Shown here in pieces: positions 8,370 to 16,631 of a stretch of 64,000 bases of DNA (its first letter is position 1; the number at the start of each line of letters is the position of its first letter). Source of the stretch: Tranquillimonas rosea (GTDB taxonomy: Bacteria; Pseudomonadota; Alphaproteobacteria; Rhodobacterales; Rhodobacteraceae); contig NZ_FOGU01000013.1 of the NCBI RefSeq assembly GCF_900111315.1, positions 39,318 through 103,317 of the forward strand. The letters run 5' to 3'. Under the pieces are notes generated by a model. It did no database searches and was not told the origin of the DNA. It saw only the letters and a program-made list of their open reading frames with translations. The position numbers were made by a program, and so were the translations under genes.

Positions 8370-9344
8370 TCAGTTCTGCGGGATCCAGCTCTGCCAGGTG
8401 TCCTCGTTCTCCTGCAGCCACTGGTCGACCGCGGCCTGGATCGGCATGCCGTCGACATCGACCTGGCCGATCAGCCGGCCCATCTGCTCGTTGTCGATGG
8501 TGAAGTTCTCGATCGCGGTATAGGCGGCGGGCCAGACATCGCGGCCACCGGCCCACGCGGCGGGCTTGATCCAGCCGCGCGGCTTGCCGCAATCATGGGT
8601 CATGTCGGGGTTCGGCCCCCAGCTCGGGTCCTCGTAGCAGGCGTCGGTGTACTCGGGGAACTCGACCCATTCGCCGTCATACTGGATCGGCGCCCAGTGG
8701 GGGGCATAGACCCAGGCGATGATCGGCTCTTCCCGCTGGATGGCCGAGCGGACCTCGGCCATCAGCGCGGCGTCGGTGCCGGCGTGGACGACGTCAAAGT
8801 CCAGACCCAGCGCCTCGACCCGCTCTTCGTCGAAGCCGCCCCAGGTGACGGGTCCGCCCAGGTAGCGGCCGTTCGGGCTGGTCATCGGCGAGGCGAACAT
8901 CTCGGCGCATTCGTTCAGCGCCTCCCAGTCGGGAAGGCCCGGGCACTCTTCCTTGACGTAGGTCGGGTACCACCACTCCTCGATCGCCTCCATGCCGGTT
9001 TCCCCCAGCGCGACGACGTTGCCGGTCTCGACAGCCGCTTCCAGCGCGTCCTTGCCGGTGGTCTCCCAGATCTCCATCCCGACGGTCAGATCGCCGCTTT
9101 CGAGACCAGTGAACTGCGCGAGGTAATCCGCCTGGACGTACTCGACGGTGTAGCCCATTTCCTCCAGAACGCCGCCCATCAGCCGGGTGGTCAGCTCCTG
9201 CCCGGTCCAATCGTTGATCGTCATGCGGATCGGACGGTCGCTTTCGGGATAATCCTGCGCCACCGCCGGCATGGCGAGCGCCAGAACCGCGAGGCTCGCC
9301 GCCAACGGAGAACGGGTGCACTTCAATCGGTCTGAATTCGGCAT
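8370..9344 (-). CDS. Periplasmic glycine betaine/choline-type binding protein (ProX-like, OpuAC)
   Basis: Substrate-binding subunit, 324 aa. A signal peptide ends near AMPAVAQDYP. The OpuAC domain starts PIRMTINDWTGQE and carries many aromatic residues (WEWWYPTYVK, GWIKPAAWAGG, DVWPAAYTAI) of the kind that build the cation-pi cage for quaternary ammonium ligands. It is first in the operon, upstream of the ATPase, fused permease and kinase. The gene is divergent from the DeoR regulator at 9583, with a shared 238-bp promoter region. Family and transport class are firm. The ligand could be choline, betaine, carnitine or another quaternary amine. Confidence 0.9.
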   Translation of the reverse strand: MPNSDRLKCTRSPLAASLAVLALAMPAVAQDYPESDRPIRMTINDWTGQELTTRLMGGVLEEMGYTVEYVQADYLAQFTGLESGDLTVGMEIWETTGKDALEAAVETGNVVALGETGMEAIEEWWYPTYVKEECPGLPDWEALNECAEMFASPMTSPNGRYLGGPVTWGGFDEERVEALGLDFDVVHAGTDAALMAEVRSAIQREEPIIAWVYAPHWAPIQYDGEWVEFPEYTDACYEDPSWGPNPDMTHDCGKPRGWIKPAAWAGGRDVWPAAYTAIENFTIDNEQMGRLIGQVDVDGMPIQAAVDQWLQENEDTWQSWIPQN

Positions 9345-9545
9345 TTCTACTTCATCCCCCTCGGAATGGTGTTTTCTCTTTCGGGACCGGCACAGCGGAC
9401 GGGCACGGCCCGCGCGTCGCTGTCGCTCGCCCCGGACGGAGTGTCGCCTGCACGCAGGTCGCCACGGGGTCGCCGATTATGGTTCGGCCTCACCAATCCC
9501 ACACAACACTGGAAGTTGACTGTTCAAAGCCACAGATGTCAACTT

Positions 9546-9564
9546 AAAATCCACAACTTCCCAA
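9546..9564. promoter_or_regulatory. Candidate DeoR operator, shared motif copy 1
   Basis: AAAATCCACAACTTCCCAA lies 19 bp before the DeoR start, in the divergent proX/deoR region. A near copy (AAAAACCACAATCTTCCAA) occurs at 11452-11470, between the second kinase gene and the methyltransferase gene. Just upstream are GTTGAC and GTCAAC arms of a long inverted repeat (about 9515-9543). The reuse of one motif in two divergent promoters suggests a common regulator, with the neighbouring DeoR as best candidate. No binding data exist here. Confidence 0.4.
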
Positions 9565-9582
9565 GCTCACCACGGGGCGCCG

Positions 9583-10410
9583 ATGACCCAAGTCAAACGC
9601 ATGATGCACAAAACGGACCGCTATAACGCCATCATGGCCTCGCTCCGGCACGCCGGCTCGACCAGCATAGCAGAACTCACGCGAAAGCTCGCCGTCTCGG
9701 ACGAGACGGTGCGGCGGGACGTGAAGGTGCTCGAATCGCGCGGCCTGCTGGAACGGGTGCACGGCGCCGTGATCCTGGCCGAGCACGGGGGCGAGGCCGA
9801 GTTCCAGAAGCGCATGGCCCAGAACGCCGCCGCCAAGCGCGCCATCGCCGAGGCGACGGTGGCCGAGGTCGAGGACGGCGACGCGATCATGATCGACAAC
9901 GGCACCACGACCGCCTACGTCGCCCGCGCCCTGCTGGCCCGGCGCAACCTGTTCGTCGTCACCAACGGCACCGAAATCGCCCGCACCCTGGCCCGCGGCG
10001 AGGGTAACCGCGTCCATCTGCCCGGCGGCGAAATCCGGCCCGACGACTATTCGGTGTTCGGCGAAGCGAGCGTGAACTTCATCCGCAACTTCCGTGCGAA
10101 GATGGCCATCCTGTCGATCGGTGCGATCCACTATGAGGGCGGCTACATGGATTTCCACCTCGAAGAGGCCGAGCTGGCGCGCACCATGATCCGCCAGTCA
10201 TCGAAGGTCATGGTCGTCGCGGACACCTCGAAGTTCCACAACCAGGCGCCGGTCAGCGTGTGCGGGTTCGAGGATGTCGGCACGATGATCTGCGACAGGG
10301 CGCCTCCGGGCCCGCTCGCCCGCCGGTTCGAGCAGCACGACGTGCGCGTGATCGACGTCAGCCGCGCCTCCGGCGCCCAGACCAATGCGGACGAGACGAC
10401 CGCCGGTTGA
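9583..10410 (+). CDS. DeoR/GlpR-family transcriptional regulator
   Basis: DNA-binding repressor, 275 aa. The N-terminal winged HTH (residues ~10-65) contains SIAELTRKLAVSDETVRRDVKVLESRGLL split over the usual DeoR pattern. The C-terminal DeoRC sensor domain contains IDNGTTTAYVARAL and FVVTNGTEIARTLA. DeoR regulators usually sense a phosphorylated sugar or polyol intermediate. It sits between the betaine-type importer operon and the second kinase gene and is probably the regulator of both. The ATG at 9583 has only a weak GGGGCG upstream. ATG codons at 9601 or 9604 are alternatives and would leave the HTH intact. Confidence 0.9.
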   Translation: MTQVKRMMHKTDRYNAIMASLRHAGSTSIAELTRKLAVSDETVRRDVKVLESRGLLERVHGAVILAEHGGEAEFQKRMAQNAAAKRAIAEATVAEVEDGDAIMIDNGTTTAYVARALLARRNLFVVTNGTEIARTLARGEGNRVHLPGGEIRPDDYSVFGEASVNFIRNFRAKMAILSIGAIHYEGGYMDFHLEEAELARTMIRQSSKVMVVADTSKFHNQAPVSVCGFEDVGTMICDRAPPGPLARRFEQHDVRVIDVSRASGAQTNADETTAG

Positions 10411-10418
10411 TCCGGCGG
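10400..10418. terminator. Hairpin between convergent deoR and kinase genes
   Basis: Perfect 7-bp stem CCGCCGG / CCGGCGG with loop TTGAT; it overlaps the deoR stop codon. It lies in the 24-bp gap between two convergent genes and so could end transcription from both sides. No T-tract is seen, so termination strength is uncertain. Confidence 0.5.
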
Positions 10419-10434
10419 CCGCCCCGTCCGGCGC

Positions 10435-11361
10435 TCACCCGCGGCGCACGGCCTCGACATGGCCGGGGAACGACGGATCGGCCATGAGGGCCCGGCAACG
10501 GGCGAAGCGTTCGGTGGAATAGGCCCAGAAATCCTCGGCGGGATTTCCGTCGGCGTGCTGGATCAGGCCCCACAGGGTCCACAGCAGGTCGCACATGGCC
10601 TTGTAGATCACCATCCGGCTGATCTGCGCCTGGCTCGGCGGGCCGCCGAAATAGGCCTCGAGCATCTCGCGGTCGTGGGCATCGTCAAAGCCTGCCTCGA
10701 CGGAGAGGTCCCCAAGATCCCACAGCGGATCGTTCATACCGGAATACTCCCAGTCGACGATCCACATGTCCGCGCCGTCGTCGAGGAAGTTCTCGCACAG
10801 CGGGTCGCAATGGCAGGGCGCCAGCTGGGCGGGGTTGGCGTCCAGCGCGGCGCGGACGCTCTCGGCCTCCTTCACCGTGTCGTGGTAGCCGTCCGGCAGC
10901 GTCGTGTCCTTCTGCGACAGCACGTCGAGATAACCGTCGATCATCGAGAACAGCTCGAACCGGAAGTCGAACGTCTCGCCGCTATTGTGAAGCTTGGCGA
11001 AGGCACGGCCCGCCCGTTTGGGGGCGCCCTTCGTGCTGCAGAAGGTCTCGGGCGACATCGTCGGCGCGTGGATGTAATCGGCCAGCATCAGGCCGCTATC
11101 CTCGTCGAAGTGGATGACCCGCGGCGACACGCCCGCCGCGGCGGCGGCCTTCGCGTTCGTCGCCTCGACCTTGCGGTCGATGTATTCCTCGGTGCCCGGT
11201 CCGGGGATGCGCAGCAGATAGTCGGTCCCATCCCGGCGCACCCGGAACACCACGTTCGTCAGGCCACCGAGGCGTTCGATCTCGACGGTGTCGTGGCTTG
11301 CATCCCCGAATCCGTCGATCTCGCGCAGGCGATCGAGTGCGGCGTCCGTGTCCATCTGCAT
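10435..11361 (-). CDS. Choline/ethanolamine kinase-like phosphotransferase (copy 2)
   Basis: Cytoplasmic APH/choline-kinase-fold enzyme, 308 aa. Key motifs are LGGLTNVVFRV (31-41), the catalytic loop CHCDPLCENF (183-192) with D186 as catalytic Asp, and WIVDWEYSGMN (200-210), the choline-kinase DFE-like metal segment. It shares the fold but only short motifs with copy 1 at 4323-5204, so this is not a recent duplication. It is transcribed divergently from a small methyltransferase and convergently with deoR. Together they suggest handling of choline- or ethanolamine-like head groups; the substrate is inferred only from family and context. Confidence 0.85.
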   Translation of the reverse strand: MQMDTDAALDRLREIDGFGDASHDTVEIERLGGLTNVVFRVRRDGTDYLLRIPGPGTEEYIDRKVEATNAKAAAAAGVSPRVIHFDEDSGLMLADYIHAPTMSPETFCSTKGAPKRAGRAFAKLHNSGETFDFRFELFSMIDGYLDVLSQKDTTLPDGYHDTVKEAESVRAALDANPAQLAPCHCDPLCENFLDDGADMWIVDWEYSGMNDPLWDLGDLSVEAGFDDAHDREMLEAYFGGPPSQAQISRMVIYKAMCDLLWTLWGLIQHADGNPAEDFWAYSTERFARCRALMADPSFPGHVEAVRRG

Positions 11362-11451
11362 CTCCCTTCATCCGGTCCGTACCGACAGCGCCGGTCGGAC
11401 GATTGACTGAGTTTGTTGGAACATATGCGTCAGCATCCACACAATGTCGAC

Positions 11452-11470
11452 AAAAACCACAATCTTCCAA
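11452..11470. promoter_or_regulatory. Candidate DeoR operator, shared motif copy 2
   Basis: AAAAACCACAATCTTCCAA in the 242-bp divergent region between the second kinase gene and the methyltransferase gene. It matches the motif at 9546-9564 at most positions (AAAA, CCACAA, CTTCC and AA blocks). Upstream in both regions is a CCACACAA element. The pair suggests co-regulation of kinase or methyltransferase with the betaine-type importer. Confidence 0.4.
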
Positions 11471-11603
11471 CTTTTCGGGAAAGCTGCTATCACCTCGTCA
11501 CCGCGCGGCGCAAGCCGCCAGCGCCCGGAGCGACCGGGCGCCTTGGCCAAGCTGCCTTTCGCACGAGCCACAGCGGCTCTCACCAAGGAGGATTTTGAGC
11601 ACA

Positions 11604-12236
11604 ATGAGCACGACCGACCCCGCCAAGAGCCTGGACGTCGTCTATTCGGCAAAAGACGTGGCCGACGTCGCAAAGAAATACGATGACTGGGCCGAGCGCT
11701 ACGACACCGAGATGTCGACCCTCGGCTACCGGCATCCGAACATCTGCCTCGCGATGCTGACCCGGCACCTCCCCAGGGGCGACGGTCCGGTGCTCGACGC
11801 CGGGGCCGGCACCGGGCTTCTGGGCGAGTGGATGCACATCGTGGGCTACGACGGCTGCGAGGCGCTCGACATCTCGGAAAAGATGCTCGAAGTCGCGAAG
11901 CGCAAGCAGGTCTACAACGATTTCCACGTCGCGGCGCTTGGCGAATCCCTCGCACTGCCGGACGACAGGTTCGCGGCGATCGTCGCCGCCGGCGTGTTCA
12001 CCGTCGGCCATGTCGGCGCCGAAGGCTTCGACGAGCTGATCCGCGTCACCCGCCCCGGCGGCATCATCGTGGTGACGATCAAGGACACGCTCTATAACGG
12101 CGAGGTCGGCGCCCGCATGCGCGAGCTGGCCGACAGCGGCGTCTGGGAGATCGTCGAAGAGACGCCGCCCTATGTCTCGATGCCCCACCGCCCCGACACG
12201 GTGCCGAGCCGCGCCGTGGTGCTGAAGGTCAAGTGA
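11604..12236 (+). CDS. Class I SAM-dependent methyltransferase
   Basis: Cytoplasmic methyltransferase, 210 aa. Motif I VLDAGAGTGLLGEW is at residues 63-76, the acidic post-I residue lies in EALDIS, and the usual GGIIVVTIKD strand follows late in the domain. The N-terminus with KYDDWAERYD is typical of small methyltransferases of the Williams-Beuren type. A strong AAGGAGG lies at 11585-11591. ATG at 11604 is chosen, but a TTG at 11595 is in frame and closer to the ribosome site. Its neighbour is a choline-kinase-like gene, so N-methylation of an amino alcohol or phospho-amino alcohol is possible, but the sequence does not show the substrate. Confidence 0.8.
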   Translation: MSTTDPAKSLDVVYSAKDVADVAKKYDDWAERYDTEMSTLGYRHPNICLAMLTRHLPRGDGPVLDAGAGTGLLGEWMHIVGYDGCEALDISEKMLEVAKRKQVYNDFHVAALGESLALPDDRFAAIVAAGVFTVGHVGAEGFDELIRVTRPGGIIVVTIKDTLYNGEVGARMRELADSGVWEIVEETPPYVSMPHRPDTVPSRAVVLKVK

Positions 12237-12246
12237 GCCAAAGCGC

Positions 12247-12271
12247 CGGCCCGCCGCTCAGGCGGGCCGGG
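12247..12271. terminator. Bidirectional hairpin between methyltransferase and HAD genes
   Basis: Perfect 10-bp stem CCGGCCCGCC / GGCGGGCCGG with loop GCTCA. It overlaps the last codons and stop of the HAD gene and follows the methyltransferase stop by 10 bp. It fits a shared terminator of convergent genes, although no clear T-run is present. Confidence 0.65.
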
Positions 12272-12992
12272 CCGGCGCCGGATCGGCCGACAGGCGATCC
12301 AGAAGATCCTCGAGACGGTCGATGCCGGCGATGATATGGTCCGCGACGCGGGCCAGTTCGTCTTCGGTCGCCGTCCCGGTCAGCACGCCGACACACAGCC
12401 CGCACTCGGCCGCGCGGCCCATCTCCATGTCGTGCAGGTTGTCTCCGATCACCGCGACCTCGGCCGGCGCCAGACCGTAGTGCTGCATGAAACCGTGCGC
12501 CATGCCCGCCTCGGGCTTGACCCCGTGGCCGCTGTCGTAGCCGGCGACGAAAAGCCCGTCCGCCGCGACACCCAGCGTCTCGAGCGTCGCGCGGGCACCG
12601 GCGGCACTGTCGCTGGTGGCAACGCCCAGCCGCAGGTCACGCCCGCGCAGGCGGGCGAACAGCGCCGGAAGGTCGCAGACAGGCACAGATCCCGCGGCCC
12701 CTTCGGTGAAGATACTGTCGAGGTCCGCGACAAGGTCGCCGCCGGACACCGCGCCCGCCTCGCGCCATGCGGCCGCGATTTCCGAGGTGTTGCTGGCCGC
12801 CAGGAGCGATCCGCCCCGGACGGTGCCCGCATCCAGATCCTGGCCGCCGAGTTCGAGCAGACGATCCCGCAGATCGGCATCGCCGCCCGAGGCATGCTCG
12901 GCCGCGCGGATGTTGATGGGTACCCAGGTGCGGTTGTAGTCGATCAGGGTGCCGTCCTTGTCGAAAAGGATCCCCTTGATGATGCGGCTCAC
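12258..12992 (-). CDS. HAD-family phosphatase (phosphoglycolate phosphatase-like)
   Basis: Soluble phosphatase of the HAD superfamily with an alpha-helical cap, 244 aa. Motif I is GILFDKDGTLIDYN near the N-terminus (nucleophile in DKDGT). Motif II is the Ser/Thr in GVATSDSA, motif III the Lys in GVKPEAGM, and motif IV VIGDNLHDMEMG. The GTG at 12992 is preceded by GGGAGG at good spacing. The longer reading from 13049 adds non-conserved residues and is rejected. Its small soluble cap matches the Gph type. Standing just after glcG and glcB on the same strand, it could supply glycolate from 2-phosphoglycolate to that module, but HAD substrate prediction is unreliable. Confidence 0.8.
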   Translation of the reverse strand: MSRIIKGILFDKDGTLIDYNRTWVPINIRAAEHASGGDADLRDRLLELGGQDLDAGTVRGGSLLAASNTSEIAAAWREAGAVSGGDLVADLDSIFTEGAAGSVPVCDLPALFARLRGRDLRLGVATSDSAAGARATLETLGVAADGLFVAGYDSGHGVKPEAGMAHGFMQHYGLAPAEVAVIGDNLHDMEMGRAAECGLCVGVLTGTATEDELARVADHIIAGIDRLEDLLDRLSADPAPARPA

Positions 12993-13063
12993 TGGCGCCT
13001 CCCGTTGTTGCGGCAAGGCGTGCTTAGTGCGGGGAGCCCCCGAGTTCAATTCGGGCCGCGAAA

Positions 13064-13085
13064 GGCGGGGCCCGCCGGCCCCGCC
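13064..13085 (-). terminator. Terminator hairpin after glcB-glcG
   Basis: Perfect 8-bp stem GGCGGGGC / GCCCCGCC with a six-base loop; on the minus strand it is followed by TTTCG. It lies 18 bp after the glcG stop and probably ends the glcB-glcG transcript before the HAD gene, which has its own ribosome site. Confidence 0.6.
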
Positions 13086-13103
13086 CGTTGATCACCTGGA
13101 CAC

Positions 13104-13523
13104 TCAGCCCGCGGCGAAGGCGTCGAGCCCGCCCTGGGCGACCTCCATGTCCTGATCCGGCGTGCCCGACGACACGCCGATGCCGCCCACGACTTCTCCG
13201 TCGACGACCACCGGAAGGCCACCGGGGACGACCATCAGACGGCCGCCGATGGCCGAACCGATCCCGTAGGCGGGCTTGCCCGGCTGGCTGGCCGCGCCGT
13301 ATTCATGCGTCGCCTTCTTGGCCGCGCTGGCGGTATAGCTCTTGTCGATGGCGATGGTGATCGAGGTCACCTTGCCGCCGTCCATCCGCTCGAACGCCAC
13401 GAGGTTGCCGCCCTCGTCGGTGATGGCGATGCACATCGGAACGCCGATCTCCCGCGCCTTCGCTGCGGCACCGGCGATCAGCGCCCGCGCGTCGTCGGAA
13501 TCCAGTCTCTTGATGGTCAGCAT
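13104..13523 (-). CDS. glcG: GlcG/HbpS-family protein
   Basis: Small alpha/beta protein, 139 aa, of the GlcG (DUF336) family. The hallmark glycine-rich segment YGIGSAIGGRLMVVPGG is followed by VGGIGVSSGTPDQDMEVA near the C-terminus. The family includes haem-binding HbpS and the GlcG protein of the glycolate operon, whose biochemical role is not settled. The ATG at 13523 has AAGGAG at correct spacing and begins 2 bp after the malate synthase stop, so the genes are co-transcribed. The pairing supports a role in glyoxylate or glycolate metabolism. Confidence 0.85.
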   Translation of the reverse strand: MLTIKRLDSDDARALIAGAAAKAREIGVPMCIAITDEGGNLVAFERMDGGKVTSITIAIDKSYTASAAKKATHEYGAASQPGKPAYGIGSAIGGRLMVVPGGLPVVVDGEVVGGIGVSSGTPDQDMEVAQGGLDAFAAG

Positions 13524-13524
13524 A

Positions 13525-15672
13525 TCAGCTCTCCTTCGCTTTGGCTTCACGGCGGTACTTGTGCAGGAGCGGTTCGGTATAGCCCGAGGGTTGCTTCGCG
13601 CCCTCGATGATCAGAGCCCGCGCGGCCCGGAAGGCCGGCCCGTCGAACCCCGGCGCCATCGGCTCGTAGGCGGGATCGCCGGCGTTCTGGGCGTCGACCT
13701 TGGCCGCCATCCGCTGCAGCGCCTCGTCCACCTCGTCCTCGGTGATGACGCCGTGCATCAGCCAGTTCGTCAGCAGCTGCGACGAGATCCGAAGCGTCGC
13801 CCGGTCCTCCATCAGCGCGACATCGTTGATGTCGGGCACCTTGGAGCAGCCGATGCCCTGACCGACCCAGCGCACCACATAGCCGAGGATCGACTGCGCG
13901 CTGTCGTCGAGCGCGCGGCGCACCTGCGCCGACTCCATGTTGCGCCCACCCAGAAGCGGCGGCGTCAGGAGCGTCTCCAGCGAGGCCGGGTCGCGACCCA
14001 TCAGTTCTTTCTGACGGGCGGCGACATCGACCATGTGATAGTGCATGGCGTGCAGCGTGGCGGCTGTCGGCGACGGAACCCAGGCGGTGTTGGCCCCCGC
14101 CTTGAGCTGGCCGATCTTGGCCTCGAGCATCTCGGCCATCTCTTCGGGCTTGGCCCACATGCCCTTGCCGATCTGGCCGCGCCCGGCAAGCCCGGCGGCG
14201 AGGCCGGCGTCGACGTTGCCGTCCTCGTACGCGGCCAGCCATCCGGCGCCCTTCATCTCGTCCTTCGGGATGACCGGACCGGCCTTCATCACGCTGTGGA
14301 TCTCGTCGCCCGTGCGGTCGAGGAAGCCGGTATTGATGAACACCAGACGATCGCTGACCTCGTTCATGCAGGCCGAGAGGTTGGCCGAGGTGCGCCGTTC
14401 CTCGTCCATCACGCCGAGCTTCACGGTGTTCCGGTCGAGCCCGAGGATGTCCTCGACTCGCGCATAGAGCGTCTCGGCGAAGGCGACCTCTTCGGGACCG
14501 TGCATCTTGGGCTTCACCACATAGACCGAGCCGGCCTCCGAGTTCCTCGGACCATCGGTCTTGGCGAGGTCGTGCATCGCGCAGGCGACCGTGACGGCGG
14601 CGTCGAGCATGCCTTCCGGCGTCTCTTCGCCGTCCAGCGTGACCGCGTCGGTGGTCATCAGGTGGCCCACGTTGCGCACCAGCATCAGGGCCCGGCCGCG
14701 CGCACGGATCGTCCCGCCGTCGGGCGCGTCATAGGTGGTGTCGGGCGCCAGTTCGCGGGTGACCGTCTCGCCACCCTTGTCGAACGTCTCCTTCAGGTCG
14801 CCGCGCATCAGGCCCAGCCAGTTGGCGTAGGCCAAGCACTTGTCCTCGGCATCGACCGTCGCGACGCTGTCCTCGCAATCCATGATCGCGGTCAGCGCGG
14901 ATTCGAGCCGGATGTCCGAAATGCCGGCCGGGTCCTCTCCGCCGATGCGCGAGGTGGCGTCCACCACGACTTCCAGCAGAAGCCCGTTCCTGGTCAGCAG
15001 CACGCGCAGCACGTCGCCGTCGCGACGAACGCCCGCGAACGCCTCGGGCGCGGCAAGAGCCACCGGCCCCGACGCCGTCTCGAGCACCAGCCCGCCGTCC
15101 TCGACCGCAAGGCGGGTGACGTCGCCCCAGACCGCACCGTCGAGCGGCACGACCGCATCGAGATGCGCCTTGGCCCGCGCGACGACCTCGGCCCCGCGTT
15201 TGGGATCGTATCCCGGCTCCGACGCCGTGCCCGGCACGGCATCCGTTCCATAGAGCGCGTCGTAGAGGCTGCCCCAGCGGGCGTTCGCCGCGTTCAGCGC
15301 GAAACGGGCGTTCGTCACCGGCACCACCAGTTGCGGCCCGGCTATGCTGGCGATCTCGGGATCGACGCCGCGGGTCGTCACACGCACCCGCTCGGGCGGA
15401 TCGACGAGGTAGCAGATCTCGCGCAGGAACTTCTCGTAGGCGCCGACATCGATGTCCGCGCCGTGGCTGGCGTGCCACTTGTCCAGCTCGGCCTGTATCT
15501 TGTCGCGCACCTCGAGAAGGCGGCGGTTCTCGGGCATCAGGTCACGCAGAAGCGCGGCGTATCCCTGCCAGAACGAGTCGGCGGTGACACCGCCGGTCAG
15601 GATTTCGTCTTCGATCAGCCTGGCCAAAGGTGCGGCGACCTTCAGCCCGTGGCGTTCAACAGTCTCGGTCAT
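13525..15672 (-). CDS. glcB: Malate synthase G
   Basis: Condenses glyoxylate with acetyl-CoA to malate; monomeric, cytoplasmic G-isoform. At 715 aa it has the normal length of GlcB (about 720), not the ~530 aa of AceB. Typical segments are SALTAIMDCEDSVATVDAEDK, the catalytic region with RNVGHLMT and GLDRNTVKLGVMDEERRTS, and the C-terminal GCSKVPDINDVALMEDRATLRIS, all seen in family order. The ATG at 15672 is preceded by AGGAGG. A reading extending upstream to 16530 crosses the divergent iclR gene and is not real. It is in an operon with glcG and divergent from iclR, suggesting control by that regulator. Confidence 0.97.
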   Translation of the reverse strand: MTETVERHGLKVAAPLARLIEDEILTGGVTADSFWQGYAALLRDLMPENRRLLEVRDKIQAELDKWHASHGADIDVGAYEKFLREICYLVDPPERVRVTTRGVDPEIASIAGPQLVVPVTNARFALNAANARWGSLYDALYGTDAVPGTASEPGYDPKRGAEVVARAKAHLDAVVPLDGAVWGDVTRLAVEDGGLVLETASGPVALAAPEAFAGVRRDGDVLRVLLTRNGLLLEVVVDATSRIGGEDPAGISDIRLESALTAIMDCEDSVATVDAEDKCLAYANWLGLMRGDLKETFDKGGETVTRELAPDTTYDAPDGGTIRARGRALMLVRNVGHLMTTDAVTLDGEETPEGMLDAAVTVACAMHDLAKTDGPRNSEAGSVYVVKPKMHGPEEVAFAETLYARVEDILGLDRNTVKLGVMDEERRTSANLSACMNEVSDRLVFINTGFLDRTGDEIHSVMKAGPVIPKDEMKGAGWLAAYEDGNVDAGLAAGLAGRGQIGKGMWAKPEEMAEMLEAKIGQLKAGANTAWVPSPTAATLHAMHYHMVDVAARQKELMGRDPASLETLLTPPLLGGRNMESAQVRRALDDSAQSILGYVVRWVGQGIGCSKVPDINDVALMEDRATLRISSQLLTNWLMHGVITEDEVDEALQRMAAKVDAQNAGDPAYEPMAPGFDGPAFRAARALIIEGAKQPSGYTEPLLHKYRREAKAKES

Positions 15673-15737
15673 GGTCTGTCCTCCTGGCGCGGTGTCTAGC
15701 CTTAACGCGCGCGCTTGCGCAGTGGATGCGCTTATGT

Positions 15738-15754
15738 TTTCCACGATGCGGAAA
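15738..15754. promoter_or_regulatory. Candidate IclR-family operator between glcB and iclR
   Basis: TTTCCACGATGCGGAAA, an inverted repeat with perfect five-base arms TTTCC/GGAAA and two further symmetric bases. It sits in the 91-bp divergent region, 66 bp upstream of glcB and 10 bp before the iclR ATG; the right arm overlaps the iclR ribosome site (GGAAAGG). IclR-type sites often contain TTTCC/GGAAA arms. A single site could repress both glcB and iclR. Confidence 0.5.
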
Positions 15755-15763
15755 GGTTCGTCC

Positions 15764-16525
15764 ATGGCCGGAGAGACAGTCCAGTCCGTCGCCCGTGCGC
15801 TGACGCTGCTGCGGCTGCTGGCCCACAGCGGCGACGGCGCCCGCGTGTCCGACCTCGCGCGGGATTGCGGGCTGGCGATCTCGACCACGCACCGGCTGCT
15901 CACGACGCTCCAGGCCGAGGGCTTTGCCCTGTGCGATCCGACTTCCGGCCTGTGGCATGTCGGGCAGGAGGCGCACTCCACCGGGCTGGCCTTCGGACGG
16001 CGGCACAGCCTGGCCGGCCCCGCCCTGCCGCACCTGCGCCAGCTGCGGGACGCCACGCGCGAGACGGCGAATGTCGGCGTGATGCGCGACGGATGGCTGG
16101 TCAACGTGGGCCAGGTGGAAAGCCGCGAGATCATGCGCGCCATCGCCGCCCCCGGCGCGCGCGTTCCCGCCACGTCCTCGGGCATGGGAAAGGCGATCCT
16201 GTCGACATGGCCGGACGACGCGATCGAGGCGCATGTCGCGCGGCACGGCCTGCCACGCCTGACGGGGCAGAGCCGCCTGCGCCTGCGCGATCTGATGGAC
16301 GACCTGCACCGGGCCCGCACGCAGGGCTGGGCACTGGACGACGAAGAGCACGCCCGCGGCCTGCGCTGCATCGCCGCTCCGGTCCTGGGCCAGGCAGGCG
16401 AGGCCGTTGGCGCGCTCTCGATCTCGGGCCTGACGCAGCGGCTGCCGGATGCCCGGATTCCGACCGTGGGCGCGGACGTGCGGCAGGCGGCGCGCGATCT
16501 AGGGGAAAGATTGTCGGGCACCTGA
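15764..16525 (+). CDS. IclR-family transcriptional regulator
   Basis: Cytoplasmic regulator, 253 aa. The N-terminal winged HTH (about residues 5-65) begins [15 protein letters not shown] and includes [18 protein letters not shown]. The C-terminal IclR effector domain includes [18 protein letters not shown] and [11 protein letters not shown]. The ATG at 15764 is preceded by GGAAAGG; earlier in-frame ATGs at 15734 and 15746 lie on the operator-like palindrome and are less likely. The gene is divergent from malate synthase G, so glyoxylate or a related acid is the likely effector (inference from context, as for E. coli IclR). Confidence 0.9.
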   Translation: MAGETVQSVARALTLLRLLAHSGDGARVSDLARDCGLAISTTHRLLTTLQAEGFALCDPTSGLWHVGQEAHSTGLAFGRRHSLAGPALPHLRQLRDATRETANVGVMRDGWLVNVGQVESREIMRAIAAPGARVPATSSGMGKAILSTWPDDAIEAHVARHGLPRLTGQSRLRLRDLMDDLHRARTQGWALDDEEHARGLRCIAAPVLGQAGEAVGALSISGLTQRLPDARIPTVGADVRQAARDLGERLSGT

Positions 16526-16631
16526 GACACCCGCGAATTGCCCGACGCTGCCGTCCGTGGAATGCTCGAATTACGCGCACTTGGCGGGCGTGAACCCCGT
16601 CAGGGCTGGCGCGATCAAGGGAGGAGATACC

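Noticed and set aside
13525..16530. Malate synthase extended to 1001 residues
   Set aside because: The extra N-terminus lies antisense to the iclR gene and has no homologous features; the ATG at 15672 has a good ribosome site and yields normal GlcB length.
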